Positions 1 to 10,530 of a stretch of 64,000 bases of DNA are shown piece after piece. Source of the DNA: Blastococcus colisei (GTDB lineage: Bacteria; Actinomycetota; Actinomycetes; Mycobacteriales; Geodermatophilaceae). The notes below the pieces were generated by a model. The model was not told where the DNA came from and searched no databases. It saw only the letters and a program-made list of their open reading frames with translations. A program made the translations under genes and the position numbers. The DNA is taken from NCBI RefSeq assembly GCF_006717095.1, contig NZ_VFQE01000001.1, forward strand, positions 2,852,001 to 2,916,000, read 5' to 3'. How positions within the stretch are numbered: the stretch's first letter is position 1; the number at the start of each line of letters is the position of its first letter.

Positions 1-369
1 CTCGCCGACGAGCTCATCGGTCTGGTGCTGGCCGGCACCAAGCGGGCGACGGCGGCCCTGGTCACCGACTTCCTCGACGACGGCGAGCCACTGCCCCGGA
101 TCGGCGGTCACTGGGTCGCCTGCGACGGCGCAGGCGCTCCCCGGGCGATCCTGCGCAGCGTCGATCTCCGGCTCGGCCCACTGGCCAGCGTCGACGACGC
201 CTTCGCCCGGGACGAGGGGGAGGGTGACCGCACGCGCGACAGCTGGCTACGGGAACACGAGCGCTACTTCCGCCGGACCGAGGCCGCTCACGGGCGGCAG
301 TGGAGCGACGACGCCGAGGTCCTCTTCGAGCGGTTCCGGGTGGTCTGGCCGCCGGAGATCGCGGACTAG
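1..369 (+). CDS. ASCH domain protein (5' end outside window)
   Basis: The reading frame is open from base 1 and its start lies upstream of the window; 122 residues are visible. The segment GTKRATAAL followed by a Leu-Pro-Arg-Ile-Gly turn and a V-x-C-D-G-x-G-x-P stretch is typical of the ASCH fold, a PUA-like beta-barrel thought to bind RNA or nucleotides. The C-terminus, with RDSWLREHERYF and a final Pro-Pro-Glu, also matches the ASCH proteins common in actinobacteria. Function is not established for this subfamily. The stop at 367-369 lies one base from the stop of convergent aspS, so the two transcripts must interleave at their 3' ends. Confidence 0.75.
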   Translation, partial: LADELIGLVLAGTKRATAALVTDFLDDGEPLPRIGGHWVACDGAGAPRAILRSVDLRLGPLASVDDAFARDEGEGDRTRDSWLREHERYFRRTEAAHGRQWSDDAEVLFERFRVVWPPEIAD

Positions 370-370
370 C

Positions 371-2146
371 TCAGTTGGTCGGATCTGTCGGTCCCGGCGC
401 GCCCGGCTGCCCGGGCAGCGCCGGCTCCTCCGGGGTGGCGTCGATACCCGCCTCCTTGCGCTGGGCCGCGGTGATCGGCGTCGGCGCGCCGGTCAGCGGG
501 TCGAACCCGGCGCCGGTCTTCGGGAAGGCGATGACCTCACGGATCGAGTCCACGCCGGACAGCAGCGCCGAGAGCCGGTCCCAGCCCAGCGCGGCACCGG
601 CGTGCGGCGGCGGGCCGTAGGCGAACGCCTCGAGGAAGAACCCGAACCGCTCGCGGGCCTCCTCGCGGGACATCCCGAGGGTCTCGAACACCCGCTCCTG
701 CAGCTCGGCGTCGTGGATACGTACCGAGCCGCTCATGACCTCGTTGCCGTTGATCACCATGTCGTAGGCGTCCGACAGCGCTTCGCCCTTGTTCTCGGCG
801 AAGCTTCCCCGCCACTCGGGGGTGGGCGAGGTGAACGGGTGGTGCATGAACGTCCAGGAACCGTCCTCGGTCTCCTCGAACATCGGGAAGTCGACGACGA
901 ACAGGAAGGACCAGGTGCCCGGCTCGATGAGCTCGAGCCGCTTGGCGATCTCGTTGCGGGCTGCGCCGAGGAGTTCCTGGGCCGAGCGGCGGGCACCGGC
1001 GGCGAAGAACACGCAGTCGCCCGGCTTCGCGCCGACGGCCTCGACCAGGCCCTCGCGCTCGGCGTCGGAGATGTTCTTGGCGACCGGCCCGCCCAGCGTG
1101 CCGTCCTCGGCGATGGTCACGTAGGCCAGGCCGCGGGCGCCGCGCGACTTGGCCCAGTCCTGCCAGGCGTCGAACGCGCGCCGCGGCTGTGAGCCGCCAC
1201 CGGGCATGACCACGGCGCCCACGTAGGGCGCCTGGAACACCCGGAACGGTGTGTCCGCGAAGTAGGAGGTCAGCTCGGTGAGCTCGACGCCGAACCGCAG
1301 GTCCGGCTTGTCCGAACCGAACCGGTCCATCGCCTCGCGGTAGGTCATCCGCGGGATCTCGGGCACGTCGTAGGAAGCCAGCTCCCGCCACAGAGCCCGG
1401 ACGACGTCCTCCGCGATCGCGAGCACGTCGTCGCGCTCGACGAAGCTCATCTCGAAGTCGAGCTGGGTGAACTCCGGCTGCCGGTCGGCGCGGAAGTCCT
1501 CGTCCCGGAAACAGCGGGCGATCTGGTAGTACCGCTCGAGTCCCCCGATCATCAGCAGCTGCTTGAACAACTGCGGCGACTGCGGCAGCGCGTACCACTT
1601 GCCGGGCTGCAACCGCACCGGGACGACGAAGTCGCGGGCTCCCTCGGGCGTCGAGCGGGTCAGCGACGGCGTCTCCACCTCGACGAACCCGTGCCGGGCC
1701 ATCACGCCGCGGGCGATCCGGTTGACCTCCGACCGCAACCGGATCGCCTTGGCCGGCCCCTGGCGGCGCAGGTCGAGGTAGCGGTAGGCGTACCGGACGT
1801 CGTCGCCGGCGGCCTGGTCGGTCTCGATCGGGAAGGGCAGCGGCGCCGAGGCCGACAGCACGCGCAGCTCCGACGTCGCGACCTCGATCTCGCCGGTGGG
1901 CAGCTCCGGGTTCTCGTTGCCCTCCGGGCGCCGGCGCACCTCGCCGGTCACGAGCACGCAGTACTCGTTGCGCAGGTGGTGCGCCTCCTCCTCGCGGACG
2001 ACGACCTGGACGTAGCCGGAGGCGTCGCGCAGGTCGAGGAAGACCACACCGCCGTGGTCGCGGCGACGGGCGACCCAGCCGGCGAGGGTGACGGTGGTGC
2101 CGGCGTCGGACGCGCGCAGCGTTCCGGCGTCGTGGGTGCGAAGCAA
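371..2146 (-). CDS. aspS: Aspartyl-tRNA synthetase
   Basis: Class II aminoacyl-tRNA synthetase that charges tRNA-Asp in the cytosol; 591 residues, the usual bacterial length. The N-terminal OB-fold anticodon-binding domain is seen in [15 protein letters not shown] and [11 protein letters not shown]. Class II motif 2 follows ([20 protein letters not shown]), then a GAD insertion, then motif 3 near the end ([13 protein letters not shown]). I chose TTG at 2146, giving [13 protein letters not shown] as in actinobacterial homologues, because AAGGA sits 8 nt upstream. The open frame runs to 2305 but the extra residues look non-coding and would overlap the reductase gene. The Pro-rich C-terminal tail is normal for the group. 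Confidence 0.95.
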   Translation of the reverse strand: MLRTHDAGTLRASDAGTTVTLAGWVARRRDHGGVVFLDLRDASGYVQVVVREEEAHHLRNEYCVLVTGEVRRRPEGNENPELPTGEIEVATSELRVLSASAPLPFPIETDQAAGDDVRYAYRYLDLRRQGPAKAIRLRSEVNRIARGVMARHGFVEVETPSLTRSTPEGARDFVVPVRLQPGKWYALPQSPQLFKQLLMIGGLERYYQIARCFRDEDFRADRQPEFTQLDFEMSFVERDDVLAIAEDVVRALWRELASYDVPEIPRMTYREAMDRFGSDKPDLRFGVELTELTSYFADTPFRVFQAPYVGAVVMPGGGSQPRRAFDAWQDWAKSRGARGLAYVTIAEDGTLGGPVAKNISDAEREGLVEAVGAKPGDCVFFAAGARRSAQELLGAARNEIAKRLELIEPGTWSFLFVVDFPMFEETEDGSWTFMHHPFTSPTPEWRGSFAENKGEALSDAYDMVINGNEVMSGSVRIHDAELQERVFETLGMSREEARERFGFFLEAFAYGPPPHAGAALGWDRLSALLSGVDSIREVIAFPKTGAGFDPLTGAPTPITAAQRKEAGIDATPEEPALPGQPGAPGPTDPTN

Positions 2147-2195
2147 CGGAGTGATCCTTCGGGCGGGAGGTGGGAGAAGGCGGAGCGGGAGAGTG

Positions 2196-3185
2196 CTACC
2201 AGCGGTCGTGCACGTGCGCGCGGACGCGCTCGTCGTACACCCGCTCGAGATCGGAGAGCTGGGAGTCTGACAGGGGTGCCATCGACGCGGCGGCGACGTT
2301 GCCACGCACCTGCGTGACGTTCCGGGCGCCGGGGATGACGGTGGTCACGCCCGGCTGGTCGATCACCCAGCGCAGCGCCAGCGCGGCGGTCGGGACGGCG
2401 TCGCCGGCGATCTCGGCGACCTCACGGGCGGCGACGACGCCGACCTCGAACGGCACGCCGGCGAAGGTCTCGCCGATGTCGAAGGCCTCGCCGTGGCGGT
2501 TGAAGTTCCGGTGGTCGTCGGCGGCGAACGTCGTCGACTCGTCGTACTTCCCGGTCAGCAGCCCGCTGGCCAGCGGCACGCGGGCGAGGATCCCGACCCC
2601 GGCCTTCGCCGCGGCCGGCAGCAGCTCCTCCAGCGGCTTGCGCCGGAAGACGTTGAGGATCACCTGGATCGACTGCACGCCGGGGTGCTCCAGCGCGGTG
2701 AGCCCCTCCGCGACGCTCTCCACCGAGACGCCGTACGCGGCGATCGCGCCGTCCTCGACAAGTGCGTCGAGGGCGTCGTACACCCGCTGGTCGCTGTAGA
2801 CCGCCGGAGGCGGGCAGTGCAGCTGGACCAGGTCCAGGGTCTCGACGCCGAGGTTGCGGCGGGACCGGTCGATCCAGGCCCGCAGGTTGTCCGGCGTGTA
2901 CTGCGCCGCCTCGAACGGGTCGGCGCGGCGGCCGGCCTTGGTCGCGACGAACGGGCGGTCCTCGCGGGTGACCAGCGCCGTGCGGATGCGCTCCTCCGAG
3001 CGTCCGTCGCCGTAGACGTCGGCGGTGTCGAGCAGGGTCACGCCGGCGTCGAGCGCGGCGTCGAGCACGTCGGCGGCCGCGTCGTCGTCGACGTCGCCCC
3101 AGTCACCGCCCAGCTGCCAGGTGCCCAGCCCGATCACGCTGACGTCTGCCCCGGTCCGCCCCAGCGGCCGCTGTTCCATGCTCAT
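2196..3185 (-). CDS. Aldo/keto reductase
   Basis: 329-residue NADPH-dependent oxidoreductase of the AKR superfamily. The start [18 protein letters not shown] is canonical. The catalytic tetrad can be placed: Asp and Tyr in DTADVYGDG, Lys in VATKAGRR, His in LVQLHCPP. The C-terminal [17 protein letters not shown] loop is the usual NADP phosphate-binding segment. The substrate cannot be read from sequence. It overlaps the hisS stop by 4 nt (ATGAGCATG; the second ATG at 3179 is an alternative start), so it is probably translated in an MBL-hisS-AKR-aspS unit. It has no obvious functional tie to its synthetase neighbours. Confidence 0.9.
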   Translation of the reverse strand: MSMEQRPLGRTGADVSVIGLGTWQLGGDWGDVDDDAAADVLDAALDAGVTLLDTADVYGDGRSEERIRTALVTREDRPFVATKAGRRADPFEAAQYTPDNLRAWIDRSRRNLGVETLDLVQLHCPPPAVYSDQRVYDALDALVEDGAIAAYGVSVESVAEGLTALEHPGVQSIQVILNVFRRKPLEELLPAAAKAGVGILARVPLASGLLTGKYDESTTFAADDHRNFNRHGEAFDIGETFAGVPFEVGVVAAREVAEIAGDAVPTAALALRWVIDQPGVTTVIPGARNVTQVRGNVAAASMAPLSDSQLSDLERVYDERVRAHVHDRW

Positions 3186-4447
3186 GCCCCCACAGTTCCA
3201 CGCAAGGTTTCGAACAGCTCATCGACCCGTACCGCGCGCTGCTCCCCGGTGCGCAGGTCCTTGAGCTGGCCGACCCCCTCGGCGAGGTCGCGGTCGCCGA
3301 TCACGACGGCATGCGTCGCGCCGGACCGGTCGGCCGCCTTCATGGCGCCCTTGAGGCCACGATCGCCGTACACGGTGTCGGCGGAGACCCCGGCCTGGCG
3401 CAGCTGCCCGACCAGCCGGACGGCGACCCGCTTGGCCTCGGCCCCCAGCGGGACGACGAACGCCTGCACGCCGGCCGTGGCCCCGATGTCGAGCCCCTCG
3501 GCCTGCACCGCGAGCAGCGTGCGGTCCACACCGACGGCGTAGCCGATGCCCGAGACGTCGGGGCCACCGAGCGCCGCCGAGAGGCCGTCGTACCGCCCGC
3601 CGCCGCCGATCGCCGACTGCGCGCCCAGCCCGTCGTGCACGAACTCGAACGTCGTCTTCGTGTAGTAGTCCAGGCCCCGCACCAGCTTCGGCGCCTCGGT
3701 CCACGGCACGCCGAGGTCGGTCAGGTGCTGGCGGACGGCGTCGTAGTGCGCCCTGGTGGAGTCGGAGAGGTGATCGACCATCAGCGGGGCGTCGTGCAGC
3801 TGTGCCTGCACCTCGGGGCGCTTGTCGTCGAGGACCCGCAGCGGGTTGATCGCCGCCCGCCGCCGGGTCTCCTCGTCCAGCTCGAGCTTGTCGAGGTAGG
3901 CCACCAGCAGCTCCCGGTACTGCGGGCGGCAGGTCGCGTCCCCGAGCGAGGTCAGCAGCAGCTCGAAGTCGGTCAGCCCCAGGTCGCGGAAGCCCTGCAC
4001 GCCGAGCGCGACCACCTCGGCGTCCAGCGCCGGGTCGTCGACGCCGAGCGCCTCCATGTCGACCTGCGTGAAGTGCCGGTAGCGGCCGGCCTGGGGGCGC
4101 TCGTAGCGGAAGGCGGAGCCGACGGTCCAGAGCTTCACCGGCAGCGCGCCGTCGTGCAGCCGGTGCTCGATGAAGGCCCGCATGAGACCGGCGGTGAGTT
4201 CCGGGCGCAGCGTCAGCGAGCGGCCGCCGCGGTCGGTGAAGGTGTACATCTCCTTCGTCACGACGTCGGTGGACTCGCCCACCCCGCGGGAGAAGACGGC
4301 GGTCTCCTCGAACACCGGCGTCTCGACGTAGCCGTACCCGGCCCGGCGCAGCGGCGCCGTGAGCGTCTCGCGGACGGCGAGGAACCGCGCGGAGTCCGGC
4401 GGCAGGGTGTCGAACGTTCCCTTCGGCGCCGTCAGGCCGGCGCTCAC
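3182..4447 (-). CDS. hisS: Histidyl-tRNA synthetase
   Basis: Class II synthetase for tRNA-His, 421 residues. It begins with the family signature [14 protein letters not shown]. Motif 1 region is [16 protein letters not shown], motif 2 is [16 protein letters not shown], and the two histidine-binding motifs are [15 protein letters not shown] and [13 protein letters not shown]-terminal anticodon-binding domain covers about residues 325-421. GTG at 4447 overlaps the TGA of the MBL gene (GTGA), which argues for translational coupling. The longer open frame to 4606 only reads through the neighbour. Confidence 0.95.
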   Translation of the reverse strand: MSAGLTAPKGTFDTLPPDSARFLAVRETLTAPLRRAGYGYVETPVFEETAVFSRGVGESTDVVTKEMYTFTDRGGRSLTLRPELTAGLMRAFIEHRLHDGALPVKLWTVGSAFRYERPQAGRYRHFTQVDMEALGVDDPALDAEVVALGVQGFRDLGLTDFELLLTSLGDATCRPQYRELLVAYLDKLELDEETRRRAAINPLRVLDDKRPEVQAQLHDAPLMVDHLSDSTRAHYDAVRQHLTDLGVPWTEAPKLVRGLDYYTKTTFEFVHDGLGAQSAIGGGGRYDGLSAALGGPDVSGIGYAVGVDRTLLAVQAEGLDIGATAGVQAFVVPLGAEAKRVAVRLVGQLRQAGVSADTVYGDRGLKGAMKAADRSGATHAVVIGDRDLAEGVGQLKDLRTGEQRAVRVDELFETLRGTVGA

Positions 4448-5127
4448 AGGCCCGGCCCCGTCGGGGCCGAGGCCGCTTCCGCCAGGTAGGGGTTGGTCGC
4501 CCGCTCCCGCCCGATCGTCGTGGCCGGGCCGTGGCCGGGCAGCACGACCGTCTCGTCGTCCAGCGGCAGGACGACGTCGCGCAGGGAGCGCAGCATCGCG
4601 TCCCACGACCCTCCGGGCAGGTCGACCCGGCCCACGGACCCGGCGAACAGCACGTCACCCGCCAGCAGGCCAGGGGCCTCCCCCAGGTCGACGGAGAACA
4701 TCACCGAGCCCTGGGTGTGCCCCGGGGCGTGCCGGACGGTGAGCTCGACGCCGGCCAGGGACAGCACGGCGCCGTCGTCGAGCGGGCGGACCTCCGACGG
4801 GTCGGGCAGCCGCACGCCGGTGATCAGCGGCGCAAGCTGGGGCCCGTGCCACCTCGCCGGGTCCGACAGCATGCCGAAGTCGCGCGGGTGCAGGTAGGCG
4901 GGGATGTCGTAGCCGTCGCACACCGGCAGCACCGAGAAGGTGTGGTCCAGGTGGCCGTGGGTGAGGACGACGGCCACCGGCTTCAGCCCGTCCTCGGCCA
5001 GCATCCGGGCCAGCGGCTCGACGGCGTCCATGCCGGGGTCGACGACCACGCACTCCTGCCCGGGCCCCGAGGCCACGGCGTAGCAGTTGGTGCCGAACGC
5101 GCCGGCGGGGAAGGAGCGGATGAGCAC
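4444..5127 (-). CDS. MBL-fold hydrolase (glyoxalase II-like)
   Basis: 227-residue metallo-beta-lactamase fold protein. The metal site is complete: THGHLDH near residue 57, a further His in HAPGHTQGS, an Asp in [14 protein letters not shown] and a C-terminal VLPGHGPAT. The GDVLF-GSVGR-DLPGG pattern is that of glyoxalase II-like (hydroxyacylglutathione hydrolase-like) enzymes. Actinobacteria lack glutathione, so the thioester substrate is probably another thiol conjugate such as mycothiol; that is inference. M. tuberculosis has the same gene next to hisS. It heads the hisS unit and is divergent from the cyclophilin gene. Confidence 0.88.
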   Translation of the reverse strand: MLIRSFPAGAFGTNCYAVASGPGQECVVVDPGMDAVEPLARMLAEDGLKPVAVVLTHGHLDHTFSVLPVCDGYDIPAYLHPRDFGMLSDPARWHGPQLAPLITGVRLPDPSEVRPLDDGAVLSLAGVELTVRHAPGHTQGSVMFSVDLGEAPGLLAGDVLFAGSVGRVDLPGGSWDAMLRSLRDVVLPLDDETVVLPGHGPATTIGRERATNPYLAEAASAPTGPGL

Positions 5128-5319
5128 CCGTGCAGGTTACGCGGGCGGGCCCCACTCCCCGGGCGCCGCCAGGGAACGCGGAGGTTCGGCACCTAGACTC
5201 GCCGCCGAGCAGCAGGCGTTCGGTCCGGCCACGCCACCCACGATGGCCACCGACTGCGCCCGCCGGATCTCCCCCTCCCGCCCCACCGATGCACCCGTCC
5301 GTCCGAGGAGTACCGAACC
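5128..5319. promoter_or_regulatory. Divergent promoter region, MBL-hisS unit / cyclophilin
   Basis: 192 nt separate two divergent starts. A TAGACT hexamer at 5194-5199 fits an actinobacterial -10 box for the plus-strand gene, but I see no good -35 at 17 nt. GAGGAG at 5305-5310 is the Shine-Dalgarno for the cyclophilin. No operator is obvious. Confidence 0.35.
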
Positions 5320-6156
5320 GTGCCCACGAACAAGCAGCGGCGCCAGGCCGCGCAGCGTCACCTGCAGCGCCAACTGGAGCGCCGTGCCGAGCAGGCCAAG
5401 AAGCGCCGCCGCAACCTGGGCATCATCGCCAGTGCGATCGCCGTCCTTGTCGTCGTCGGTGCGGCCCTGCTGATCACCGGCGTGTTCTCGGACGACGACA
5501 CCCAGGCCGCAGCCGACCCCACTGCCTCGGACACTCCCACCAGCGCGGCGGCGCCCTCGACCAACGCCGACGGCACGGTCACGTGCACCTACGCCCCGGA
5601 CGAATCGGGGAACCCCAACCTGACCGACGTCGGCACGCCGCCGAACCCAGAGGCGACGCCGGCCCAGGGCACGAGCACGCTGCTCATGAGCACCGACCAG
5701 GGTGACCTGACGCTGACCCTGGACCGGGCCAAGGCCCCCTGCGCCGCGGCGAGCTTCACCTACCTCGCGCAGCAGTCGTTCTTCGACGGGAGCACCTGCC
5801 ACCGCCTGGTCAACCAGCCGGGCTTCGGCGTCCTGCAGTGCGGCGACCCGACCGGAACCGGCTCCGGCGGCCCGAGCTACAAGTACGCGGAGGAGGTCAC
5901 CCCCGGGACGACCTACCCGCGGGGCACCATCGCCATGGCGAAGACCAGCGCCCCCAACACCACCGGCAGCCAGTTCTTCCTGACGTTCGTCGACACGACC
6001 CTGCCGCCGGAGTACACCGTCGTCGGCACGGTGGACGAGGCCGGTCTCGCCGTCCTGGACGAGGTCGCCGCCGGTGGCATCGAGGGCGTCGGCCCCGAGG
6101 GCGACGGCGCTCCGGCCATCCCGGTCAGCATCACGGACCTGTCCGTCGTCTCCTGA
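5320..6156 (+). CDS. Membrane-anchored cyclophilin-type peptidyl-prolyl cis-trans isomerase
   Basis: 278 residues from GTG, with GAGGAG 9 nt upstream. The cytosolic N-terminus is strongly basic (residues 1-35), followed by one membrane helix (about 37-60, NLGIIASAIAVLVVV). A linker rich in Ala/Thr/Asp precedes the cyclophilin domain at about 115-278, recognisable from SFTYLAQQSFFDGSTCHRL, PRGTIAMAKT and GSQFFLTFVDT. It presumably helps fold proteins on the outer face of the membrane. The position next to relA matches M. tuberculosis ppiB, although here it is divergent from the hisS-side genes. Confidence 0.9.
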   Translation: MPTNKQRRQAAQRHLQRQLERRAEQAKKRRRNLGIIASAIAVLVVVGAALLITGVFSDDDTQAAADPTASDTPTSAAAPSTNADGTVTCTYAPDESGNPNLTDVGTPPNPEATPAQGTSTLLMSTDQGDLTLTLDRAKAPCAAASFTYLAQQSFFDGSTCHRLVNQPGFGVLQCGDPTGTGSGGPSYKYAEEVTPGTTYPRGTIAMAKTSAPNTTGSQFFLTFVDTTLPPEYTVVGTVDEAGLAVLDEVAAGGIEGVGPEGDGAPAIPVSITDLSVVS

Positions 6157-6217
6157 CGGCATGCCCCCTGACCGGGGGCCGGTCCTGCGATCGCCGCGAG
6201 CGACCTGAGCGCCTGAG

Positions 6218-7201
6218 CTACGACAGCGTGGCGGGATCAGTTGTCGTGGGCTCAGCCGTCGCCGTCGGCTCGGGTGTCGGCGTGGCTGTCGGCTCCGGCT
6301 GCGGCTCCGGCTCCGGCTCCGGCGTTGGCGTGGGCGTCGGCTCTGGCGTCGGCTCCGGCTCCGGCTCGGGCGTGGGTGTCGGCGTCGGATCGGGCGTGGG
6401 TGTCGGATCGGGCGTCGGCTCGGGCGTGGGTGTCGGCGTCGGATCGGGCGTCGGCTCGGGAGTGGGTGTCGGCGTCGGATCGGGCGTGGGTGTCGGATCG
6501 GGCGTCGGCTCGGGCGTGGGTGTCGGCGTCGGATCGGGCGTCGGCTCGGGAGTGGGTGTCGGCTCGACCGGCGCAGGAGCAGGCTCGACCGGCGCAGGAG
6601 CAGGCTCGACCGGCGCAGGAGCCACCGGCGCAGTCGTCGTCGGAGCCGGAGGAGGCGGCAGCTGCGTCACGGGCGCCACCGCTTCTCTTCCCTGTGCGAG
6701 TACTGCGTCCACGGTGGCCGACGCCGTCCGCGCAGAAACCGGCTGCCTGGCCACCCCGGAGCCCGTCGCGCGGGCAGGGGTGTCGCCGCTGCCACTCCGG
6801 CCTCCGCTGTCGCCCGCCCGCGTGCCCGCGGCGGGCTGGTCCGTTGCAGCGTTCGGCACCGGCCCAGGCACGGCCGGGTCCTGATCTGCACCGGGCGTCG
6901 CTACCGGCGCAGCGATGGAGAAACCTGTCCCGCCGATCGTCCCCGCGCCGTCCAGGGGCTCCGTCAAGACCCCGCCCCAGGCGAGCACCGCCACCGTGCA
7001 CGCCACGAGTCCGCCCGCACAGGCCAATCCGATCCCGAACAGTCCATCGAACGGATCACGGCCCTGAGCCTCGGCGAGGAGCTGGTTCAGGTCGTGACCG
7101 TCCGTGGGGTCGGAAGCTTCCGCATCCGGGGAGATGATCAGCGGAGCCCCCTGTCGGGTCAGGCGAACAGCGCTCGCTCTTCCGATGAGCCGTTCTCCCA
7201 T
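6218..7201 (-). CDS. Single-pass membrane protein with Pro-Thr repeat tail
   Basis: I do not recognise a family. From ATG at 7201 the protein is 327 residues: a short cytosolic part, one hydrophobic helix (about 55-78, FGIGLACAGGLVACTVAVLAW), then a long extracytoplasmic region. Its last 110 residues are almost only Pro, Thr, Glu and Asp, first three PAPVE units and then PTPEPTPDPTPTP-type units. The repeat tail resembles wall-spanning linkers, and no globular domain follows. A GTG at 7234 is an alternative start; neither start has a well-placed ribosome site. It lies just downstream of relA on the same strand. Codon use on the minus strand makes sense; the mirror frame on plus (Gly-Ser-Gly-Val repeats) is an artefact. 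Confidence 0.6.
   Translation of the reverse strand: MGERLIGRASAVRLTRQGAPLIISPDAEASDPTDGHDLNQLLAEAQGRDPFDGLFGIGLACAGGLVACTVAVLAWGGVLTEPLDGAGTIGGTGFSIAAPVATPGADQDPAVPGPVPNAATDQPAAGTRAGDSGGRSGSGDTPARATGSGVARQPVSARTASATVDAVLAQGREAVAPVTQLPPPPAPTTTAPVAPAPVEPAPAPVEPAPAPVEPTPTPEPTPDPTPTPTPEPTPDPTPTPDPTPTPTPEPTPDPTPTPTPEPTPDPTPTPDPTPTPTPEPEPEPTPEPTPTPTPEPEPEPQPEPTATPTPEPTATAEPTTTDPATLS
6375..6560. repeat. About 90-bp tandem repeat inside the Pro-Thr protein gene
   Basis: The DNA repeats the block gtcggatcgggcgtgggtgt with variants. At protein level a 30-residue unit built from PTPTPTPEPTPD and PTPTPDPT occurs twice in tandem before degrading into PEPEP. Such a perfect-period block can expand or contract by slippage. 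Confidence 0.6.
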
Positions 7202-7373
7202 GCCTCCGCGCAGCACAGCAACAGGAGGGGGCACGGCGCCACGAATCGGTCCGGGTCATCCGCGAGGCGTGCGACGCCTGTGCCCGGCCGATTACGCAGG
7301 ACAACCGCGACGTCCAGTACGTCGTCCCTGCTCCGAGCGTGTCCGGCGGACCTTCGGGCGGCAACTCCCCTGG

Positions 7374-9824
7374 TCAGGCGGTGACGCGCTCGACGTCGAA
7401 GACGCCGTCGACGTTGCGCACGGTCTGCAGGACCGCGCCGAGGTGAGCCGGGTCGGCCAGTTCGAAGGTGAACCGGCTGACGGCCACGCGGTCGCGGCTG
7501 GTCTGCACCGAGGCGGACAGGATGTTGACCCGCTCGTCGGCCAGCGCCTTGGTGACGTCGGAGAGCAGGCGGTGCCGGTCGAGGGCCTCGACCTGGATGG
7601 CGACGAGGAACACCGAGCCGGGTGCCGACGCCCACTCCACCTCGACCAGGCGCTCCGGCTTGCGCTGCAGGTCCGCGGCGTTCGTGCAGTCGGTCCGGTG
7701 CACGCTCACCCCGCCACCGCGGGTGACGAAGCCGAGGATGTCGTCGCCGGGCACCGGGGTGCAGCACTTGGCGAGCTTGGCCCAGACGTCGGACATGCCG
7801 TGGACCACGACTCCCGGGTCACCGCCGGAGCTGCGGCGCGGCACCGGCCGCCGGGTCGGGATCGCGGTCTCGGCGATGTCCTCGACCGCGCCCTCGCTGC
7901 CGCCGAGGGCGGTGATGAGCTTCTCCACCACCGAGGTCGCGGAGATCTGGTGCTCTCCCACCGCGGCGTACAGGGCGGTGACGTCGGCGTAGCGCAGGTC
8001 CTTGGCCAGCGTGCTGAGCGCCTCACCCCCGAGCAGCCGCTGCAGGGGCAGCCCGGCCTTGCGCATGGCGCGGGTGAGGGCCTCCTTGCCGGCCTCGACG
8101 GCGTCCTCGCGGCGCTCCTTGGTGAACCACTGGCGGATCTTGGTGCGGGCGCGGGAGGAACCCACGAACTGCAGCCAGTCCTGCGAGGGACCGGCCGTCG
8201 GTGACCGCGAGGTGAAGACCTCGACGACGTCGCCGTTGGAGAGCTTGCTGTCCAGGGAGACCAGGGAGCCGTTGACCCGGGCGCCGATCGTGCGGTAGCC
8301 CACCTCGGTGTGCACGGCGAACGCGAAGTCGACCGGGGTGGACTCCCCCGGCAGGCTGATCACGTCGCCCTTGGGCGTGAAGACGAAGACCTCCTGCGGA
8401 CCGAGGTCGTAGCGCAGTGTCTCGAGGAACTCGCCGGGCTCCTGCGCTTCGCGCTGCCAGTCCAGGAGCTGGCGCAGCCACAGCATGTCGTCGGGCGAGC
8501 CGACCTTAGGCGCCCCGAACTCCCCGGCGCTGGGCCTGCCGCCGGCGCGGGCGCTCTCCTTGTACTTCCAGTGCGCCGCGATGCCGTAGTCGGCGGTGCG
8601 GTGCATGTCGTGCGTGCGGATCTGCAGCTCGACCGGCTTGCCGTGCGGGCCGATCACGGTCGTGTGCAGCGACTGGTACATGTTGAACTTCGGCATCGCC
8701 ACGAAGTCCTTGAAGCGCCCGGGCAGCGGCTGCCAGTGCGCGTGCATGATGCCCAGCGCCGCGTAGCAGTCCCGCACCGAGTCGACCAGGATCCGGATGC
8801 CCACCAGGTCCCAGATGTCGGTGAAGTCGCGACCGCGGACGATCATCTTCTGGTAGATCGAGTAGTAGTGCTTGGGCCGGCCGGTGACGACCGCGTCGAT
8901 CTTCGCGGCCTTGAGCTGCTCGCTGACCTGAGAGGTCACCTCGGCCAGGTAGGTGTCCCGGGACGGCGCCCGCTCGGCGACCAGGCGGACGATCTCGTCG
9001 TAGCGCTTGGGGTACAGGGTGGCGAACGCGAGGTCCTCGAGCTCCCACTTGATCGTGTTCATGCCCAGCCGGTGCGCCAGCGGGGCGAGGATCTCCAACG
9101 TCTCGCGCGCCTTCTTCTCCTGCTTCTCGGGCGGGAGGAAACGCAGCGTGCGCATGTTGTGCAGCCGGTCGGCGAGCTTGATGACCAGCACCCTGGGGTC
9201 ACGGGCCATCGCGACGATCATCTTGCGGATCGTCTCGGCCTGGGCGGCGTCCCCCAGCTTCACCTTGTCGATCTTGGTGACGCCGTCGACGAGGTGGGTG
9301 ACCTCCGAGCCGAAGTCGGCCGTGATCGACTCGAGCGTGACGCCGGTGTCCTCCACCGTGTCGTGCAGCAGGGCCGCGACCAGCGTCGTGGTGTCCATGC
9401 CGAGGCCGGCCAGGATCGTGGCGACGGCCAGCGGATGGGTGATGTAGGGGTCGCCGCTCTTGCGCTTCTGGGTGGAGTGCGCGGTCTCCGCGACGTCGTA
9501 GGCCCGCTGCAGCAGCGCCAGGTCGGCCTTCGGATGGCTCTGCCGGTGCAAGGAGGCCAGCGGCTCGAGGACCGGGCGCACCACGGGGGTCCGCGGGCTG
9601 GCCACGATCCGGCGAGCCAGGCGGTCGCGCACCCGGCGCCGCGGGATGTCGGCGTCACCGGGCTCGGGGCCGACGTCGTCCGGACGGCGGACGGCGGGCC
9701 GGTCGGGCAGCGGAGGACGACGCGACGCGGCGGTCTCCGGCGATCCGGCCGCCGTGGCGGCGTTCTCGGTGGCGGGCTCGCCCGGGCGCGCGGGAGCCGC
9801 GTCTGCGGCTATGTCCGAGGCCAC
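7374..9824 (-). CDS. relA: Bifunctional (p)ppGpp synthetase/hydrolase
   Basis: 816 residues, full length for the actinobacterial Rel enzyme that makes and degrades the stringent-response alarmone. In order: a variable N-terminus of about 110 residues; an HD hydrolase domain with LLHDTVEDT and [13 protein letters not shown]; the synthetase domain with [13 protein letters not shown] and [16 protein letters not shown]; a TGS domain ([14 protein letters not shown]); and a C-terminal ACT domain ending FDVERVTA. Both catalytic signatures look intact, so a bifunctional enzyme is expected. GTG at 9824 is preceded by CAGGAG; the open frame to 9974 adds only low-quality residues. It follows apt in the secDF-apt-relA order. 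Confidence 0.95.
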   Translation of the reverse strand: MASDIAADAAPARPGEPATENAATAAGSPETAASRRPPLPDRPAVRRPDDVGPEPGDADIPRRRVRDRLARRIVASPRTPVVRPVLEPLASLHRQSHPKADLALLQRAYDVAETAHSTQKRKSGDPYITHPLAVATILAGLGMDTTTLVAALLHDTVEDTGVTLESITADFGSEVTHLVDGVTKIDKVKLGDAAQAETIRKMIVAMARDPRVLVIKLADRLHNMRTLRFLPPEKQEKKARETLEILAPLAHRLGMNTIKWELEDLAFATLYPKRYDEIVRLVAERAPSRDTYLAEVTSQVSEQLKAAKIDAVVTGRPKHYYSIYQKMIVRGRDFTDIWDLVGIRILVDSVRDCYAALGIMHAHWQPLPGRFKDFVAMPKFNMYQSLHTTVIGPHGKPVELQIRTHDMHRTADYGIAAHWKYKESARAGGRPSAGEFGAPKVGSPDDMLWLRQLLDWQREAQEPGEFLETLRYDLGPQEVFVFTPKGDVISLPGESTPVDFAFAVHTEVGYRTIGARVNGSLVSLDSKLSNGDVVEVFTSRSPTAGPSQDWLQFVGSSRARTKIRQWFTKERREDAVEAGKEALTRAMRKAGLPLQRLLGGEALSTLAKDLRYADVTALYAAVGEHQISATSVVEKLITALGGSEGAVEDIAETAIPTRRPVPRRSSGGDPGVVVHGMSDVWAKLAKCCTPVPGDDILGFVTRGGGVSVHRTDCTNAADLQRKPERLVEVEWASAPGSVFLVAIQVEALDRHRLLSDVTKALADERVNILSASVQTSRDRVAVSRFTFELADPAHLGAVLQTVRNVDGVFDVERVTA

Positions 9825-9927
9825 GGCGACTCCTGCCCGACTGAGGAGAGATGACCCTCTCCATGCTAACGGGAGCTCGTCCCGCCTGACCCCGCACGAC
9901 CCCGAACGAGGGGGACGTCTCCTCCGG

Positions 9928-10530
9928 TCACGTGGCCCAGAGAGCGTGCACGGTGTGCGGCGCGAGCCGCTCACGACCGCCGAGCGCGGTCAGCTCGACC
10001 ACCACGGAGACCGCCACGACCACCCCGCCCAAGCGCTCGACCAGCTCGATGGCCGCCCCCAGCGTGCCCCCGGTGGCCAGCACGTCGTCGACCACGAGCA
10101 CGCGCGAGCCGGCCCGGATGGAGTCGGCGTGCAGCTCCAACGTCGCCGTCCCGTACTCGAGCGCGTAGTCGGCGACGACGCGTTCCCGCGGCAGCTTGCC
10201 GGCCTTGCGCACCGGGACCACGCCCACCCCGCGGTCGAACGCGACCACGGCCGCGAGGAGGAAGCCGCGCGCCTCGACGCCGACGACGACGTCGAAGTCG
10301 CGCCCCGCCGACTCGGCCACGGCCGCGGCGCGTGGATCGGAGGCCGCCGGCGCGGCCAGTCCCTCGACCATCCGCCGGAAGGCGTCCCCGTCGGCGAAGA
10401 CGGGTGTGAGGTCGCGGAACAGGATCCCGGGCTCGGGGTGGTCGGGGACGTCGACGGTCAACGAGGCGATCAGCTCGTCGAGCGGTGGCTCCCCCGGCCC
10501 GGGGGTGCCGACCACGGCTGCCTCGCTCAC
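9928..10530 (-). CDS. apt: Adenine phosphoribosyltransferase
   Basis: 200-residue purine salvage enzyme converting adenine and PRPP to AMP. The PRPP-binding motif [17 protein letters not shown] and the upstream [11 protein letters not shown] and [10 protein letters not shown] segments are diagnostic. N-terminal [11 protein letters not shown] also matches the family. Its GTG start overlaps the secF stop (GTGA), so it is likely co-translated with secDF. M. tuberculosis has a lipoprotein gene between secF and apt; here that gene is absent. Confidence 0.95.
   Translation of the reverse strand: MSEAAVVGTPGPGEPPLDELIASLTVDVPDHPEPGILFRDLTPVFADGDAFRRMVEGLAAPAASDPRAAAVAESAGRDFDVVVGVEARGFLLAAVVAFDRGVGVVPVRKAGKLPRERVVADYALEYGTATLELHADSIRAGSRVLVVDDVLATGGTLGAAIELVERLGGVVVAVSVVVELTALGGRERLAPHTVHALWAT

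Noticed and set aside
5838-6884. Plus-strand Gly-Ser-Gly-Val repeat protein
   Set aside because: It begins inside the cyclophilin gene and mirrors the Pro-Thr repeat; the minus frame has a membrane helix and a coherent layout.
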